In this document: positions 36,434 to 45,796 of the stretch, piece by piece | How the letters are laid out: each line of letters starts with the position of its first letter | How positions within the stretch are numbered: the stretch's first letter is position 1 | Assembly (NCBI RefSeq): GCF_051201665.1 | Contig: NZ_CP179210.1 | Location: 3,348,001 to 3,412,000 of the forward strand | Reading direction: 5' to 3' | DNA length: 64,000 nt | Source: Psychrobium sp051201665 | GTDB lineage: Bacteria; Pseudomonadota; Gammaproteobacteria; Enterobacterales; Psychrobiaceae | The notes under the pieces: generated by a model | Database searches by the model: none | Told to the model about the DNA's origin: nothing | The model's input: only the letters and a program-made list of their open reading frames with translations | Position numbers and translations under genes: made by a program

Positions 36434-37219
36434 ATGTACGAATCACTAAAATCGTCCCTCAATCGGCTCAAGAACAACAAAATTTTCGAACTCTCTGTTG
36501 TCGCCGTTATTATCATTTCAGCACTAGAAATCGGCGCAAAAACTTTCGAGCTAACCGATAGTGTAGTGTCTGTTACTGATATTTTAGATATCTTTATTAC
36601 AGTGTTTTTTTTATTTGAACTTTCTATTCGTTTTATCGCAGAAGAAAACAAAAGAGGATTCTTTAAAAAAGGCTGGAACATATTCGATACCATCGTTGTT
36701 GTCATCAGCTTGATTCCAATTAACGATTCAGAAATGGCACTGTTAGCAAGACTTGTCCGCGTATTCAGAGTATTACGTATGGTATCTGTTGTTCCAGAAC
36801 TGCGTATATTAATTAACTCTCTGATCAAGGCTATGCCGCAACTCGGTTACGTTATTTTATTAATGTTCATTATTTTCTACATCTACGCCGCCATTGGTAG
36901 CTTTATGTTTGCGCAAATAAACCCTGTTTTATGGGGGGATATTGCCATATCGATGTTGACGCTATTTAGAGTGATGACTTTTGAGGATTGGACGGATATT
37001 CAATATGAAACCATGGATGTTTATCCGATGTCTTGGATATTCTATCTGTCGTTTATTTTCTTCACTGCCTTTGCATTTTTAAATATGGTCATTGGTATTG
37101 TAGTTAACGTTATGGAAGAAGAGCACGCGCTTGAGCGTAGCTCAAAAGAGCCTTCGATGACTGAATTACAAGAAGAAATACGTGAGTTAAAAGCCTTAAT
37201 TAATGAAAAGCTTAAGTAA
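36434..37219 (+). CDS. Voltage-gated ion channel subunit (NaChBac-like, six-TM)
   Basis: 261 residues, one six-helix domain of the bacterial voltage-gated sodium channel type, expected to work as a tetramer. S1 about 18-38, S4 sensor with arginines at 106, 109, 112 and 115 (ARLVRVFRVLRM), S5 about 137-158, pore helix and filter TFEDWTD at 182-188, S6 about 200-228 (FFTAFAFLNMVIGIVVNVM). After S6 there is a charged neck and a coiled coil (MTELQEEIRELKALINEKL), as in NaChBac. The filter is more acidic than NaChBac LESWAS and resembles the Ca2+-selective engineered CavAb filter, so ion preference is open. Monocistronic. Confidence 0.88.
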   Translation: MYESLKSSLNRLKNNKIFELSVVAVIIISALEIGAKTFELTDSVVSVTDILDIFITVFFLFELSIRFIAEENKRGFFKKGWNIFDTIVVVISLIPINDSEMALLARLVRVFRVLRMVSVVPELRILINSLIKAMPQLGYVILLMFIIFYIYAAIGSFMFAQINPVLWGDIAISMLTLFRVMTFEDWTDIQYETMDVYPMSWIFYLSFIFFTAFAFLNMVIGIVVNVMEEEHALERSSKEPSMTELQEEIRELKALINEKLK

Positions 37220-37371
37220 TTTAGTGATTATGCGCACTGGCTTACCTTTAGCACTAACAGGTGAGATATTTGCTTTATGATTGTGAGATGTGTCATTTTG
37301 GTTATGGCAGATATAGGCTTTATATCGATTTCAACATAAAGACGAGCAATCGGATACTAACCATTTAACTT
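37220..37371. other. Intergenic DNA without visible features
   Basis: Part of the 655-base gap 37220-37874. Apart from the two repeats annotated separately, I see no gene or clear signal in it. No terminator hairpin is evident right after the channel gene. Confidence 0.4.
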
Positions 37372-37545
37372 AGACCCGTACTACTTGAGAATGCTGGTTT
37401 CAGACCTCGAGTAGGGAGCTAGTTCAACCAGCGGCGTTATAAGCTATATCATTAAAAATAATTTAATCACGTCTCTTATCTCTTGTTCTTGGCACGCTTC
37501 TCGACTTGCTAAAATAGAGAATTTCTAAGTGATTTGGGGTTACCA
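37372..37545 (+). repeat. Family B repeat, degenerate copy
   Basis: About 174 bp. The left end ACCCGTACTACTTGAGAATG and the TTGGCACGCTTCTCGACTTG segment match family B, and it ends in GGGGTTACC. The interior is shortened and both termini are eroded, so this is an old copy. Confidence 0.65.
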
Positions 37546-37614
37546 TCAGTTTGATTGGATATTCAATAAAATTCTTAAATTCTTAAATTCTAAAACAGCT
37601 TCAGGAGCGTAATA

Positions 37615-37773
37615 ATACCAATTGCATTAAATATTTGCCCACTTGTACTTGTTAAAATTAACTAAAATGGCGTTGCTCTCAATCCTAATAGCCAGCTATT
37701 AGTCAATCGAGCGCCTTGTTTTAGCTGATTTTCTCTACGCACAACAAGATCACTTACTTAATGCAATTGGTAT
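37615..37773 (-). repeat. Family A palindromic repeat, copy 3
   Basis: 159 bp, intact 16-bp terminal inverted repeats, same orientation as the copy at 5020. It lies between the ion channel and the J-domain gene, only 69 bases from the degenerate family B copy. Confidence 0.9.
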
Positions 37774-37874
37774 AACGATTTGGATTCCACAAAATATAGA
37801 TTCAAATACTCATGGAACTCTCTCATACTTTGATCCGAATAATTAGCTCTTTTTGGGCATCTGAATAGTTCCGT

Positions 37875-39089
37875 CTAAAGCTCATCGGTAAACATCAACT
37901 CTACCATGTCTTCAAAATCCAAAAAGGGATTTTGGTTATGATGATAGAGCCTAGATTGCAACTTGGTTTTTAACGATTTAACCGTTTTACAGTCAGCAAT
38001 GAACTCGGCGATCTCAAGGCATTCATGATGTAAATTATCGGCGTGCTCTGTCATATGCTGCTTAATAAGTGTTTTATTACGCGCTTTAAATTTCCGCCAA
38101 ACGAGGGTTGGCATATCGTCGCTGCGTTGCAAGTCGCGATATTGTTGGTTGAGTGTACTAATTTTTTGCTCAAGCAGTGGCTTTAAATTGTCGACTGTTT
38201 GCTGATCAAATATAGGGTCATCGTCAAAATGAGCGAGATACAACTGGAGAATAGAAAAACCATCTTTGTCACGACGCGCCTGTGATAACTCTTGCATTAG
38301 TCGTTGCTTTTCGTCTTTCTTAGTAGCGTCAGTCTCTTTATCTGGGTGTAAAACCGACGCTAGGCGTTTATACATTTTATTGAGCTGACTGCCTTTAAAC
38401 AGTTTATCGAGGTGTCGACTGCGCGAATCTTCGTGTGAAGCCCCGTCGTTACTTTGTTGATAATGTTGGTAAAATTCCTCGAAAAAATCATCGTCCATCA
38501 TTTCCTCATCATCAATTTCATATTCATCCTCTTGCTGTTCGTGATGATGCTGCGCAAAAAGCCTGTCAATATGTTCGACCATTTTTTCTGGATTTAAGAT
38601 GACGTCTTTGATCTGCTCATCAGTTAAATTGAGATCACCTTCAAACTCTATTTCAATACTTTCTCTTAACGCTGCAACTTCATCCGCCGAAATATTTTGC
38701 GCTAGAGTCTCTCGTTCAGAAACAAAGGCGCTATGCACTATATTATGTATATTCTCCACCAATGCTTTATCAGCAAACGGGTGAGAACTCAAGTATCTTA
38801 AATCGTCATCAATCCATTGTTGTAACTCTTCTCGCTCGATACCACTGAGGGACTTTCTCGGTAGAAAACTCACCAAATGAGCTATTTTCTCCCCCAACTT
38901 TTGACACTGACGTTGTTCAAATTCCAGCGCCAATTCTTCAAACTGTTTAAAGTTTGAGGCGATTTTAGCTGTAAAATTAGCGTTGCGTTTTTGATGTTTT
39001 TCGATACGTTGCCACAGATTATGCAAGTCATTGTCTTGTTGTTTATTCGTGGTTTTTTGACTGATTTTTTTTAAAGAAGAATGAAACAT
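37875..39089 (-). CDS. J-domain protein of unknown role
   Basis: 404-residue soluble protein. A J-domain-like segment with the HPD motif at residues 248-250 (LNKMYKRLASVLHPDKETDATKKDEKQRLMQELSQA) is in the second half, so it may stimulate a DnaK-type chaperone. The N-terminal 180 residues are helical and charged. Residues about 181-210 are strongly acidic (HHHEQQEDEYEIDDEEMMDDD). No Gly/Phe or zinc-finger region, so it is a class C J-protein. I prefer ATG 39089 (MFHSSLKKIS) over the in-frame TTG 39146. Function not known. Confidence 0.75.
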   Translation of the reverse strand: MFHSSLKKISQKTTNKQQDNDLHNLWQRIEKHQKRNANFTAKIASNFKQFEELALEFEQRQCQKLGEKIAHLVSFLPRKSLSGIEREELQQWIDDDLRYLSSHPFADKALVENIHNIVHSAFVSERETLAQNISADEVAALRESIEIEFEGDLNLTDEQIKDVILNPEKMVEHIDRLFAQHHHEQQEDEYEIDDEEMMDDDFFEEFYQHYQQSNDGASHEDSRSRHLDKLFKGSQLNKMYKRLASVLHPDKETDATKKDEKQRLMQELSQARRDKDGFSILQLYLAHFDDDPIFDQQTVDNLKPLLEQKISTLNQQYRDLQRSDDMPTLVWRKFKARNKTLIKQHMTEHADNLHHECLEIAEFIADCKTVKSLKTKLQSRLYHHNQNPFLDFEDMVELMFTDEL

Positions 39090-39437
39090 TACAGCACTTA
39101 AGGTTAATGAAGTGAGGTGAGAAGAGTAATACAAACCATGCACCAATTAAAGTCAATTACCCAATAATTCACGCTAAATGTGTTCTATATCTTCTCGTTT
39201 TATAAGTTTAACACTAGATAATAATAGTAATTTTGCGTGAAGTAATGACATGCATCAATCAGCCAAGCGTTTGCAAATTATAAGATCCGAGAAATACAGT
39301 CAATAGTTACAAACTTGAACATATCTATTAATTTTTCTTAATTTTTGTGGGTGATGAGATGGACGCTCCACAATACGGCGTCAATGCGCCAAACTAGATT
39401 TGAGCGGCGTTTTTCAAGGTAGTTGTCGCCTAAATTG
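39090..39437. other. Intergenic DNA upstream of the J-domain gene
   Basis: 348 AT-rich bases. It must include the promoter of the J-domain gene. No convincing gene, terminator or operator seen. Its left part near 39400-39437 may be the outer end of the decayed IS3 element. Confidence 0.4.
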
Positions 39438-39812
39438 TTAAGCAGCTTGCTTATATTGTTCTGGATTTAGCTCCACAACACCAATTGGCTGCCAGTTTCT
39501 TTCATTTTTTGACCACCGCTCTGGATGTTCATTTCTCTTTTGCTGATACAGTGCTTTTCGCTTTGCTAATATCTCAGTATCAAGCCCTTCATGCCGTTGA
39601 TTTGGTGTTAAAAACCTAATTCGGCTATGACGATGTTCGTTGTTGTACCAGTCCGTAAAGCTTTTAACCCACTCCCGCGCTTTTTCTAGAGACTCAAAGC
39701 CTTCACTTGGCTAGCGCGGATGGTACTTAACCGTTCTAAATAATGACTCTGAATAGGGATTGTCATTACTTACCCTAGGCCGACTGCGAGAAGTTACAAC
39801 GCCTATATAGTG
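39438..39812 (-). pseudogene. 3' remnant of an IS3-family transposase
   Basis: The minus strand reads SRPRVSNDNPYSESLFRTVK, then YHPR, an in-frame TAG, then PSEGFESLEKAREWVKSFTD and WYNNEHRHSRIRFLTPNQRH, ending QYKQAA and a stop. This is the C-terminal third of an IS3/IS150-type integrase domain; the WYNNxHRHS...TP motif carries the catalytic Glu region. The front of the transposase, including orfA, is missing. It runs almost directly into a family A repeat at 39856. Confidence 0.85.
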
Positions 39813-39855
39813 GTCAAGTTTTTTTGGAGAGTTATTAAGCCGCTTTTTTCAAGTT

Positions 39856-40017
39856 ATACCAATTGCATTAAGTAAGTGATCTTGTTGTGCGTAGAGAAAA
39901 TCAGATAAAACAAGGCGCTCGATTGACTAATAGCTGGCGATTAGGATTGAGAGCAACGCCATTTTAGTTAATTTTAACAAGTACAAGTGGGCAAATATTT
40001 AATGCAATTAATGGTAT
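39856..40017 (+). repeat. Family A palindromic repeat, copy 4
   Basis: 162 bp, forward orientation. Its right end carries three extra bases (TTAATGCAATTAATGGTAT), the same variant as the copy at 62478. Its right end runs into the small membrane protein gene. Confidence 0.88.
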
Positions 40018-40244
40018 TAGCAGGTGCTTTAGCGACTCACATTACGTTGCAACTACTCAGTATCATCTATTTGATACCGGGGATGATTCTTTGCTCTGTT
40101 GCCGTACTCAAAGGCAATAACTCCAACCTTTGGTTCAAAAAGATACTCACCATTTATGCTTGGCTGCTAATATTGAGTTTACCTATTTTAACCATTTTAG
40201 GCTTCTACCTAATGTGGCTAAAACGCAAAATACTAACAACTTAG
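40011..40244 (+). CDS. Small two-helix membrane protein, 5' end formed by repeat
   Basis: 77 residues from ATG 40011, which lies inside the last seven bases of the family A repeat. The frame is open back to 39987 in the repeat. The peptide has hydrophobic segments (LSIIYLIPGMILCSVAVL and TIYAWLLILSLPILTILGFYLMWL) and a basic tail. There is no ribosome-binding site in front of the ATG, so the original start was probably lost when the repeat inserted. It ends 4 bases into the convergent ABC gene end. May be a truncated gene. Confidence 0.45.
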   Translation: MVLAGALATHITLQLLSIIYLIPGMILCSVAVLKGNNSNLWFKKILTIYAWLLILSLPILTILGFYLMWLKRKILTT

Positions 40245-42019
40245 TTATTGTCGTTCGATTGTTGCAGCTCCCACAGAGCAGCGTACTCACAGGCTACAGA
40301 TAATAACTGTTGGTGTGTTCCCTGCTCTGCGATAACACCATCCTTCATGACAATTATATTGTCTGCATCAACAATCGTAGACAGACGATGCGCTATTACC
40401 AAACTTGTATTATTAGCGGTGACTTCATTAATCGCCGCCATAATTTGTTGCTCGCTATAGCTATCAAGCGATGAGGTAGCTTCATCAAATACCAACACCT
40501 GTGGATTCTTTAAAATAGTACGGGCAATGGCTACTCGCTGTTTTTCACCACCAGAGAGTTTTAAGCCGCGCTCCCCCACCGTTGTTTGTTCTTTATCAGG
40601 TAAACTATTAATAAAGTCAGTTAAATGGGCGAGTTTGATGGCGTGAGCAACTTCATCATCAGTAGCATTTGGTCTGCCGTAGCGAATATTTTCAATCAAT
40701 GTTGTATTAAATAACACGGTGTCTTGGGGAACGATACCAATCGCTTGGCGCAATGAGTCCTGAGTGACTTGCTTAATATCTTGCTCATCAAGACTAATGA
40801 CACCGTCATTAACTTCATAGAATCGATAGAGTAATTTCACCAAGGTAGATTTACCACTGCCGCTTGCACCAACCACCGCTACTTTTTGTCCTCGTTCGAT
40901 GTTAAAGCTAATGCCTTTGATAATTGGGCGATCGTCATGATAGGAAAAATGAACATCGTTAAATTGCACAGTGCCTTTGGTAATATTAAGAGATTGGGCA
41001 TTTGATACATCAACAATCAATGGCTTTTTATCGAGTAGGCCAAACATTTGTTCTATGTTGGCAAGAGAGCCTTTAATTTCTCGATAAACAAACCCTAAAA
41101 AATTCAGCGGCATAAAAATCTGCATCGTGAACGCATTAATTAATACGAAGTCACCAATGGTCATTTTTCCTTGGCTCACTTGATAAGCGGCCATGCCCAT
41201 CATTGATGTCATGGCAATGGCAATAATAAACGCTTGGCCGCCGTTGAGTGCAAATAGCGATAACCGATTTTTACGCCTTGCCTGCTCCCAAACGGCGAGT
41301 TGCTCGTCATAGGCATCGGCTTCATATTTTTCGTTACCAAAATACTTCACGGTTTCGTAATTAATAAGACTATCAATAGCGCGGGTATTAGATGTTGAGT
41401 CCGCCGCATTGGCTTCTCGAATGAATTTAGTGCGCCAATGGGTGGCTTTAACGGAGTAACTGACATAGCTAACAACTGCGATGGCGATGATTAATGCAAA
41501 ACTGTAGCCATAATTAATAAGTAATATGCCAATCACAAAGCACAGTTCAATCATAATAGGCACTATGTTGAATACCATAAAACGCATGACAAAGCTTATG
41601 CCGGTAATGCCACGTTCCATATCACGAGCAACGCCGCCAGTTTGGCGATTAAGATGATAGTTTAAATCTAGGCTGTGTAAATGATTAAACACTTCTAATC
41701 CAATACGGCGCATAGCACGCTCGGTGACTCGGCCAAATAATGTATCTCTGAGTTCACCGAACAACACGGAGCCAAGTCGCAAGGCACCATAGGCCAATAC
41801 TAACGCAATAGGTGCCGCTAGCATTTGCTGCGCGTTATCAAGATCATCAACAATGTACTTAAGCACAAAAGGCAAATACACAGTAGCGACTTTTGCCATC
41901 ACCAAACACAATACGGCCATCAAAACACGCCATTTATATTCCGATAAATAAGGAGCAATACTTTTAAATACCGCCCAATTTATCGTATCTGGCACGTCAA
42001 CTTGCTTCATCGAACGCAT
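40241..42019 (-). CDS. Atm1/HMT1-type ABC exporter, fused membrane and ATPase domains
   Basis: 592-residue half-transporter. N-terminal six-helix exporter domain (about residues 25-325) with the Atm1-class stretch LNRQTGGVARDMERGITGISFVMRF and INYETVKYFGNEKYE. C-terminal ATPase: Walker A VGASGSGKSTLVKLLYRF, Q-loop, signature KLSGGEKQRVAIARTI, Walker B VLVFDEATSSLD, and H-loop VIAHRLSTI. The family (bacterial Atm1, mitochondrial ABCB7) exports glutathione-linked sulfur or metal compounds, and this role is inferred only. Transcribed divergently from the NSS transporter. Confidence 0.85.
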   Translation of the reverse strand: MRSMKQVDVPDTINWAVFKSIAPYLSEYKWRVLMAVLCLVMAKVATVYLPFVLKYIVDDLDNAQQMLAAPIALVLAYGALRLGSVLFGELRDTLFGRVTERAMRRIGLEVFNHLHSLDLNYHLNRQTGGVARDMERGITGISFVMRFMVFNIVPIMIELCFVIGILLINYGYSFALIIAIAVVSYVSYSVKATHWRTKFIREANAADSTSNTRAIDSLINYETVKYFGNEKYEADAYDEQLAVWEQARRKNRLSLFALNGGQAFIIAIAMTSMMGMAAYQVSQGKMTIGDFVLINAFTMQIFMPLNFLGFVYREIKGSLANIEQMFGLLDKKPLIVDVSNAQSLNITKGTVQFNDVHFSYHDDRPIIKGISFNIERGQKVAVVGASGSGKSTLVKLLYRFYEVNDGVISLDEQDIKQVTQDSLRQAIGIVPQDTVLFNTTLIENIRYGRPNATDDEVAHAIKLAHLTDFINSLPDKEQTTVGERGLKLSGGEKQRVAIARTILKNPQVLVFDEATSSLDSYSEQQIMAAINEVTANNTSLVIAHRLSTIVDADNIIVMKDGVIAEQGTHQQLLSVACEYAALWELQQSNDNN

Positions 42020-42231
42020 GAAATGCTTCCATTGTTGAAAAACAATTAGTTTACGCAGCTACTACTGCACTGTCAGTACGATTTTTAAGCACTGTTCAAA
42101 TATATTCACACTCTTTAACAAAAAGTCTACAAAACAGTTAGTCAAAGGTGAGACATTCGGGAAAAAGCTTGATAGCATCGAGACAGAAAAATTGGCACTA
42201 ATAAGCCAATATAAGAAGAAAAGGTTTAAGT

Positions 42232-43656
42232 ATGAACGATAATAGAGAGCAATTTGGATCTCGACTTGGATTTATTTTAGCCGCTGCTGGCAGTGCAGTT
42301 GGCATTGGTAATTTAGTTGGATTTCCCGTTAACGCAGCCAAAAACGGCGGTGGTGCATTTTTAGTCATGTACGCCATCTTTGTCGTTGCTTTATGTCTAC
42401 CAGTCATGATGGCAGAATTAGCCATGGGACGAAGCAATCAAAAAGGCCCTGTAGGTGCATTCACAGGTCTCTCATCGTCAGATAGTAAATGGCGTTTTGC
42501 CGGTATTCTGGGCGTATTAACGCCGTTTATGATTGGTATTTTCTATACCGTGATTAGTGTTTGGATCCTTGGCTATCTATTTATGGCCGCCACTGGCGAT
42601 CTTGCGCATCTAGCAGCCGATGGCACCTTTGGTAGCTTTGTCAGTAGTTACTATATTTTTGCAGCAATGATTGGCGTTGTAGCCATTATTTACTTTATCT
42701 TAAAAATGGGCGTGCAAGACGGTATTGAGAAAGTATCGAAAATTCTAATGCCAGCATTATTCTTTATGTTAGTTGGCTTAGTAATTTTTGTATTAACACT
42801 CGATAATGCAGCCGCTGGTGTAGAGTTCTATGTCATTCCTGATTTTTCAAAAATCACCGCGTCAGTAATTAATGGTGCGTTATCGCAAGCCTTTTTCTCG
42901 TTGTCATTGGGTATGGGTATTTTAATTACCTATGGCTCATATTTAAGCCGTAAAACTAACATCGTAAGTTCGGCTAAGATGGTTGCAGTGGCTGATACAT
43001 CAGTGGCATTCATCGCTGGTTTAATGGTAATGCCTGCAATTTTCTCATTTAATCCATCAGTTAACCCTGGTGAGTTAAGTGATTCTTCTGTTGGTTTGAT
43101 TTTTGTTTTATTACCTAAAATCTTCCTAGCACTGCAAACATCAATCGGCTTTATTGGCGCGAGTATTGTTGCAACCCTGTTCTTCTTATTAGTATTCTTT
43201 GCAGCAATTACCTCACTGGTTTCAATTATTGAAGTCCCTGTTGCTTACCTGATGGATGAGAAGAAACAGACGCGTAAGAAGGCATTATCAACCATAGGTA
43301 TCTTTGGTGGTGTATTAACTATTCTTGCAAGCTTGTCGCTAGGTATGGTTGGTTTCTTAACCGAGATGGTGACTTATGGCAGCGGCGTGAAATCGTTCTT
43401 CGATATCATTATCGATATTTTCTACGATACAATCTTGCCACTCAATGGCTTATTAGTGTGTTTATTTGTGAGCTATCGCTGGAAGAAACACAATCTTAAT
43501 AAAGAGTTAAGTGTTGGCGATGACAGCTTTGAAGGTTCATTGATGCAAAAGTACGTTAACTTTTCATTAGGTACCTTCATTCCAGTTATCTTATTGGTAA
43601 TTTTCTTAAATACCGTTGCTGATAAGTTTTTCGCTCATTCGTTGTTTGGTTTTTAA
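42232..43656 (+). CDS. Sodium-dependent transporter, NSS/SLC6 family
   Basis: 474-residue inner-membrane symporter of the LeuT fold. TM1 has the unwound Na+/substrate region GSRLGFILAAAGSAVGIGNLVGFP, followed by NGGGAFLVMYAIFVVALCLPVMMAELAMGR, all hallmarks of bacterial NSS proteins. About 11-12 helices; ends VADKFFAHSLFGF. Substrate, probably an amino acid or related amine, cannot be read from the sequence. Monocistronic with a strong terminator. Confidence 0.88.
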   Translation: MNDNREQFGSRLGFILAAAGSAVGIGNLVGFPVNAAKNGGGAFLVMYAIFVVALCLPVMMAELAMGRSNQKGPVGAFTGLSSSDSKWRFAGILGVLTPFMIGIFYTVISVWILGYLFMAATGDLAHLAADGTFGSFVSSYYIFAAMIGVVAIIYFILKMGVQDGIEKVSKILMPALFFMLVGLVIFVLTLDNAAAGVEFYVIPDFSKITASVINGALSQAFFSLSLGMGILITYGSYLSRKTNIVSSAKMVAVADTSVAFIAGLMVMPAIFSFNPSVNPGELSDSSVGLIFVLLPKIFLALQTSIGFIGASIVATLFFLLVFFAAITSLVSIIEVPVAYLMDEKKQTRKKALSTIGIFGGVLTILASLSLGMVGFLTEMVTYGSGVKSFFDIIIDIFYDTILPLNGLLVCLFVSYRWKKHNLNKELSVGDDSFEGSLMQKYVNFSLGTFIPVILLVIFLNTVADKFFAHSLFGF

Positions 43657-43678
43657 ACTTCTAACGATAACAATGAAT

Positions 43679-43705
43679 AAAAAGGTTGCTGCGGCAACCT
43701 TTTTT
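43679..43705 (+). terminator. Terminator of the NSS transporter gene
   Basis: Stem AAAAAGGTTGC/GCAACCTTTTT with a 4-base loop and T-run, 22 bases after the stop. Confidence 0.85.
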
Positions 43706-43943
43706 GTTGGTACAAACAATGTGTATGTAATTTAAGTGATAATTAGACGCTACTAGCCCGGACATAGAAAAATTTTACAGAAGCGATGTGGTTACCATGG
43801 TGAGCAGATATCAGTTTATCAACTCTAATGTTATGGCCAAAACCATCGTTTTCAATGACAGAACAGCTTGGAGAAATCAGCTGGACCATGGCTAACGGTT
43901 AAAGGTGTAAATTGATATTAACAAAGAGTAGAAAAGGTTTTCA

Positions 43944-44348
43944 TTATGAATAATTTAAATGCCGACTTCCTTTCATCAAACGATCCAATGTAGCTTGCGA
44001 TTTTTTTATATTAATGAGATCGATAGATTCAATCATTTCGCACTCATCAATAACCATTTCATTGATCGAGCTTGGATAATGGCGACAGTCTTCTGGCCTG
44101 TTCAAGTAAATACTGCAAGTATATTTAATTGAATCTGACGCTTTACTTTTTGGCTCGACACCTAAGAAAGGACAACGCGTCAATTGCTCTTTGGTGTCAG
44201 GGTCAAACCAAATTTCGTCATCCTTTACATATGCATAGATTTCTGGATTAAATATTTCCCATAGTGCTATTTCATCAGCAGTCGCCGACAACGCACCATC
44301 GCCATATTTTATGCAACATTTCCCGCATTGGTTACAGTCTTTCATCAC
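43944..44348 (-). CDS. YkgJ-family cysteine cluster protein
   Basis: 134-residue small protein with the CxxCxxCC metal-binding start (CNQCGKCC, residues 5-12), then RCPFLG, TCSIYLNRPEDCRHYPSS, the typical arrangement of the zinc/iron-chelating YkgJ domain. Acidic C-terminal half. Role unknown for the family. Two adjacent Met codons at the start; either may be used. Transcribed alone, away from chrA. Confidence 0.78.
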   Translation of the reverse strand: MMKDCNQCGKCCIKYGDGALSATADEIALWEIFNPEIYAYVKDDEIWFDPDTKEQLTRCPFLGVEPKSKASDSIKYTCSIYLNRPEDCRHYPSSINEMVIDECEMIESIDLINIKKSQATLDRLMKGSRHLNYS

Positions 44349-44586
44349 ACACCATTAGTCATTCCGCTGTTATGAAGAATAATATCATTGGTAAGTACAA
44401 CAATAATACTGACAAAATGAGTTTATCTTCCTGATGTAATATTAAAAATTTATGACAATCGAAATAAGCGCTATGCGCCAATTCGTAACTCAATTATTAT
44501 AAACGGCTGTTGATATTTGGCTTCATATTATATTCAATCGACAACCTTCAAAAAACCTTAACACACTTAAAAAAGATAGTTCAGTT

Positions 44587-45738
44587 ATGTTTGACGTTAT
44601 AAAACAGTTTTTCATTTTAGGCCTCATGAGTTTTGGCGGCCCAGCTGCTCACATTGGCTATTTTCATAAACAATTCGTTGGTCAGTTAAAGTGGCTCTCT
44701 GAAGAAGAATTTGCGAGCATTGTTGCCATTAGTCACTTATTACCAGGACCTGGTTCGAGTCAGGTCGGTTTTGCAATAGGTTACCATCGAGCAGGCTGGC
44801 TTGGTGGATTAAGTGCCTTCATCGGCTTTACGTTACCATCGTTCGCGCTGATGATTGCCTTTGCTTATTTTGGCAATATTTTTCACGACAATTCGGTTTT
44901 GGAAAATATTATTCATGGCTTAAAACTACTAGCTGTTGTCGTCGTTGCAGATGCTGTCTTTGGCATGTTCAGTAATTTTTGTAAAAACAAGCTCACGCAA
45001 GCCTTATGTATTCTAACCGCTATTTCTATTTTGCTATTCCAATCAATAGCTGTTCAGATGATGGCCATTATTATTGCTGGCGCTCTGGGTTATAAATTCT
45101 TATCAACATCTAATGACTCAAATCAACGTAGTACGCCACTGAGTCTTAACAAACCAATATTCGTAATATCCATCATCTTGTTTGGTGCAAGTTTTATTGC
45201 ATATGAACATGATGTGTTAAGTGTCTTTTTCAGCTACTTTCAAGCAGGAAGCTTAGTTTATGGTGGTGGCCATGTTGTTTTGCCCTTATTACAAAACATT
45301 ACCAGCGACACCTTAAGTCATGACACCTTTTTAACAGGTTATGCCCTAGCACAAGGCGTACCGGGTCCCATGTTTACACTAGCTACTTTTCTTGGCTATA
45401 ACTCGCATACTGGCGCACCACTACTTGGCGCAACCCTAGCAACCATCGGAATATTTTTACCGGGGTTCTTATTATTAACTTGCTTTAAATCTAGTTGGAG
45501 TGCAGTATCGAGTAATCCAACATTAAAAGGAATTACCGCTGGTATTAATGCTAGCGTTGTTGGGCTATTAATCGCGGCGCTATACCAACCTATTTTTACC
45601 AGCGCTGTCATTAATGTTTCAGATTTTGTCGTCGTATTAATTGGATTACTCGCCCTTAAATCACAAAAGCTATCTATCTTAAGACTCATTTTTGTGGTGT
45701 TGTTATGCAACTTTTTGCTAATGCAATTTACTTTTTAA
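44587..45738 (+). CDS. chrA: Chromate transporter ChrA
   Basis: 383-residue CHR-family membrane protein. Two homologous halves, each starting with the family motif: FFILGLMSFGGPAAHIGYFHKQFV with LPGPGSSQ in the first, and FQAGSLVYGGGHVVLPLL with AQGVPGPMFTLATFLGY in the second. It exports chromate (or sulfate-like oxyanions) in studied members. An ArsR-type regulator gene follows in the same direction, separated by a 248-base gap that holds a palindromic repeat; a regulatory link is possible but unproven. A hairpin at about 45757-45797 after the stop may be its terminator. Confidence 0.88.
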   Translation: MFDVIKQFFILGLMSFGGPAAHIGYFHKQFVGQLKWLSEEEFASIVAISHLLPGPGSSQVGFAIGYHRAGWLGGLSAFIGFTLPSFALMIAFAYFGNIFHDNSVLENIIHGLKLLAVVVVADAVFGMFSNFCKNKLTQALCILTAISILLFQSIAVQMMAIIIAGALGYKFLSTSNDSNQRSTPLSLNKPIFVISIILFGASFIAYEHDVLSVFFSYFQAGSLVYGGGHVVLPLLQNITSDTLSHDTFLTGYALAQGVPGPMFTLATFLGYNSHTGAPLLGATLATIGIFLPGFLLLTCFKSSWSAVSSNPTLKGITAGINASVVGLLIAALYQPIFTSAVINVSDFVVVLIGLLALKSQKLSILRLIFVVLLCNFLLMQFTF

Positions 45739-45796
45739 GTACTCTATAACCTGTTATTATCGTTGCACTCGCCACACCATGTGGCTGGGTGCAATA

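Noticed and set aside
43797..43895. 32-codon plus-strand frame between the NSS transporter and the YkgJ-like gene
   Set aside because: No ribosome-binding site, no motif, no hydrophobic segment. The gap otherwise holds only a terminator.
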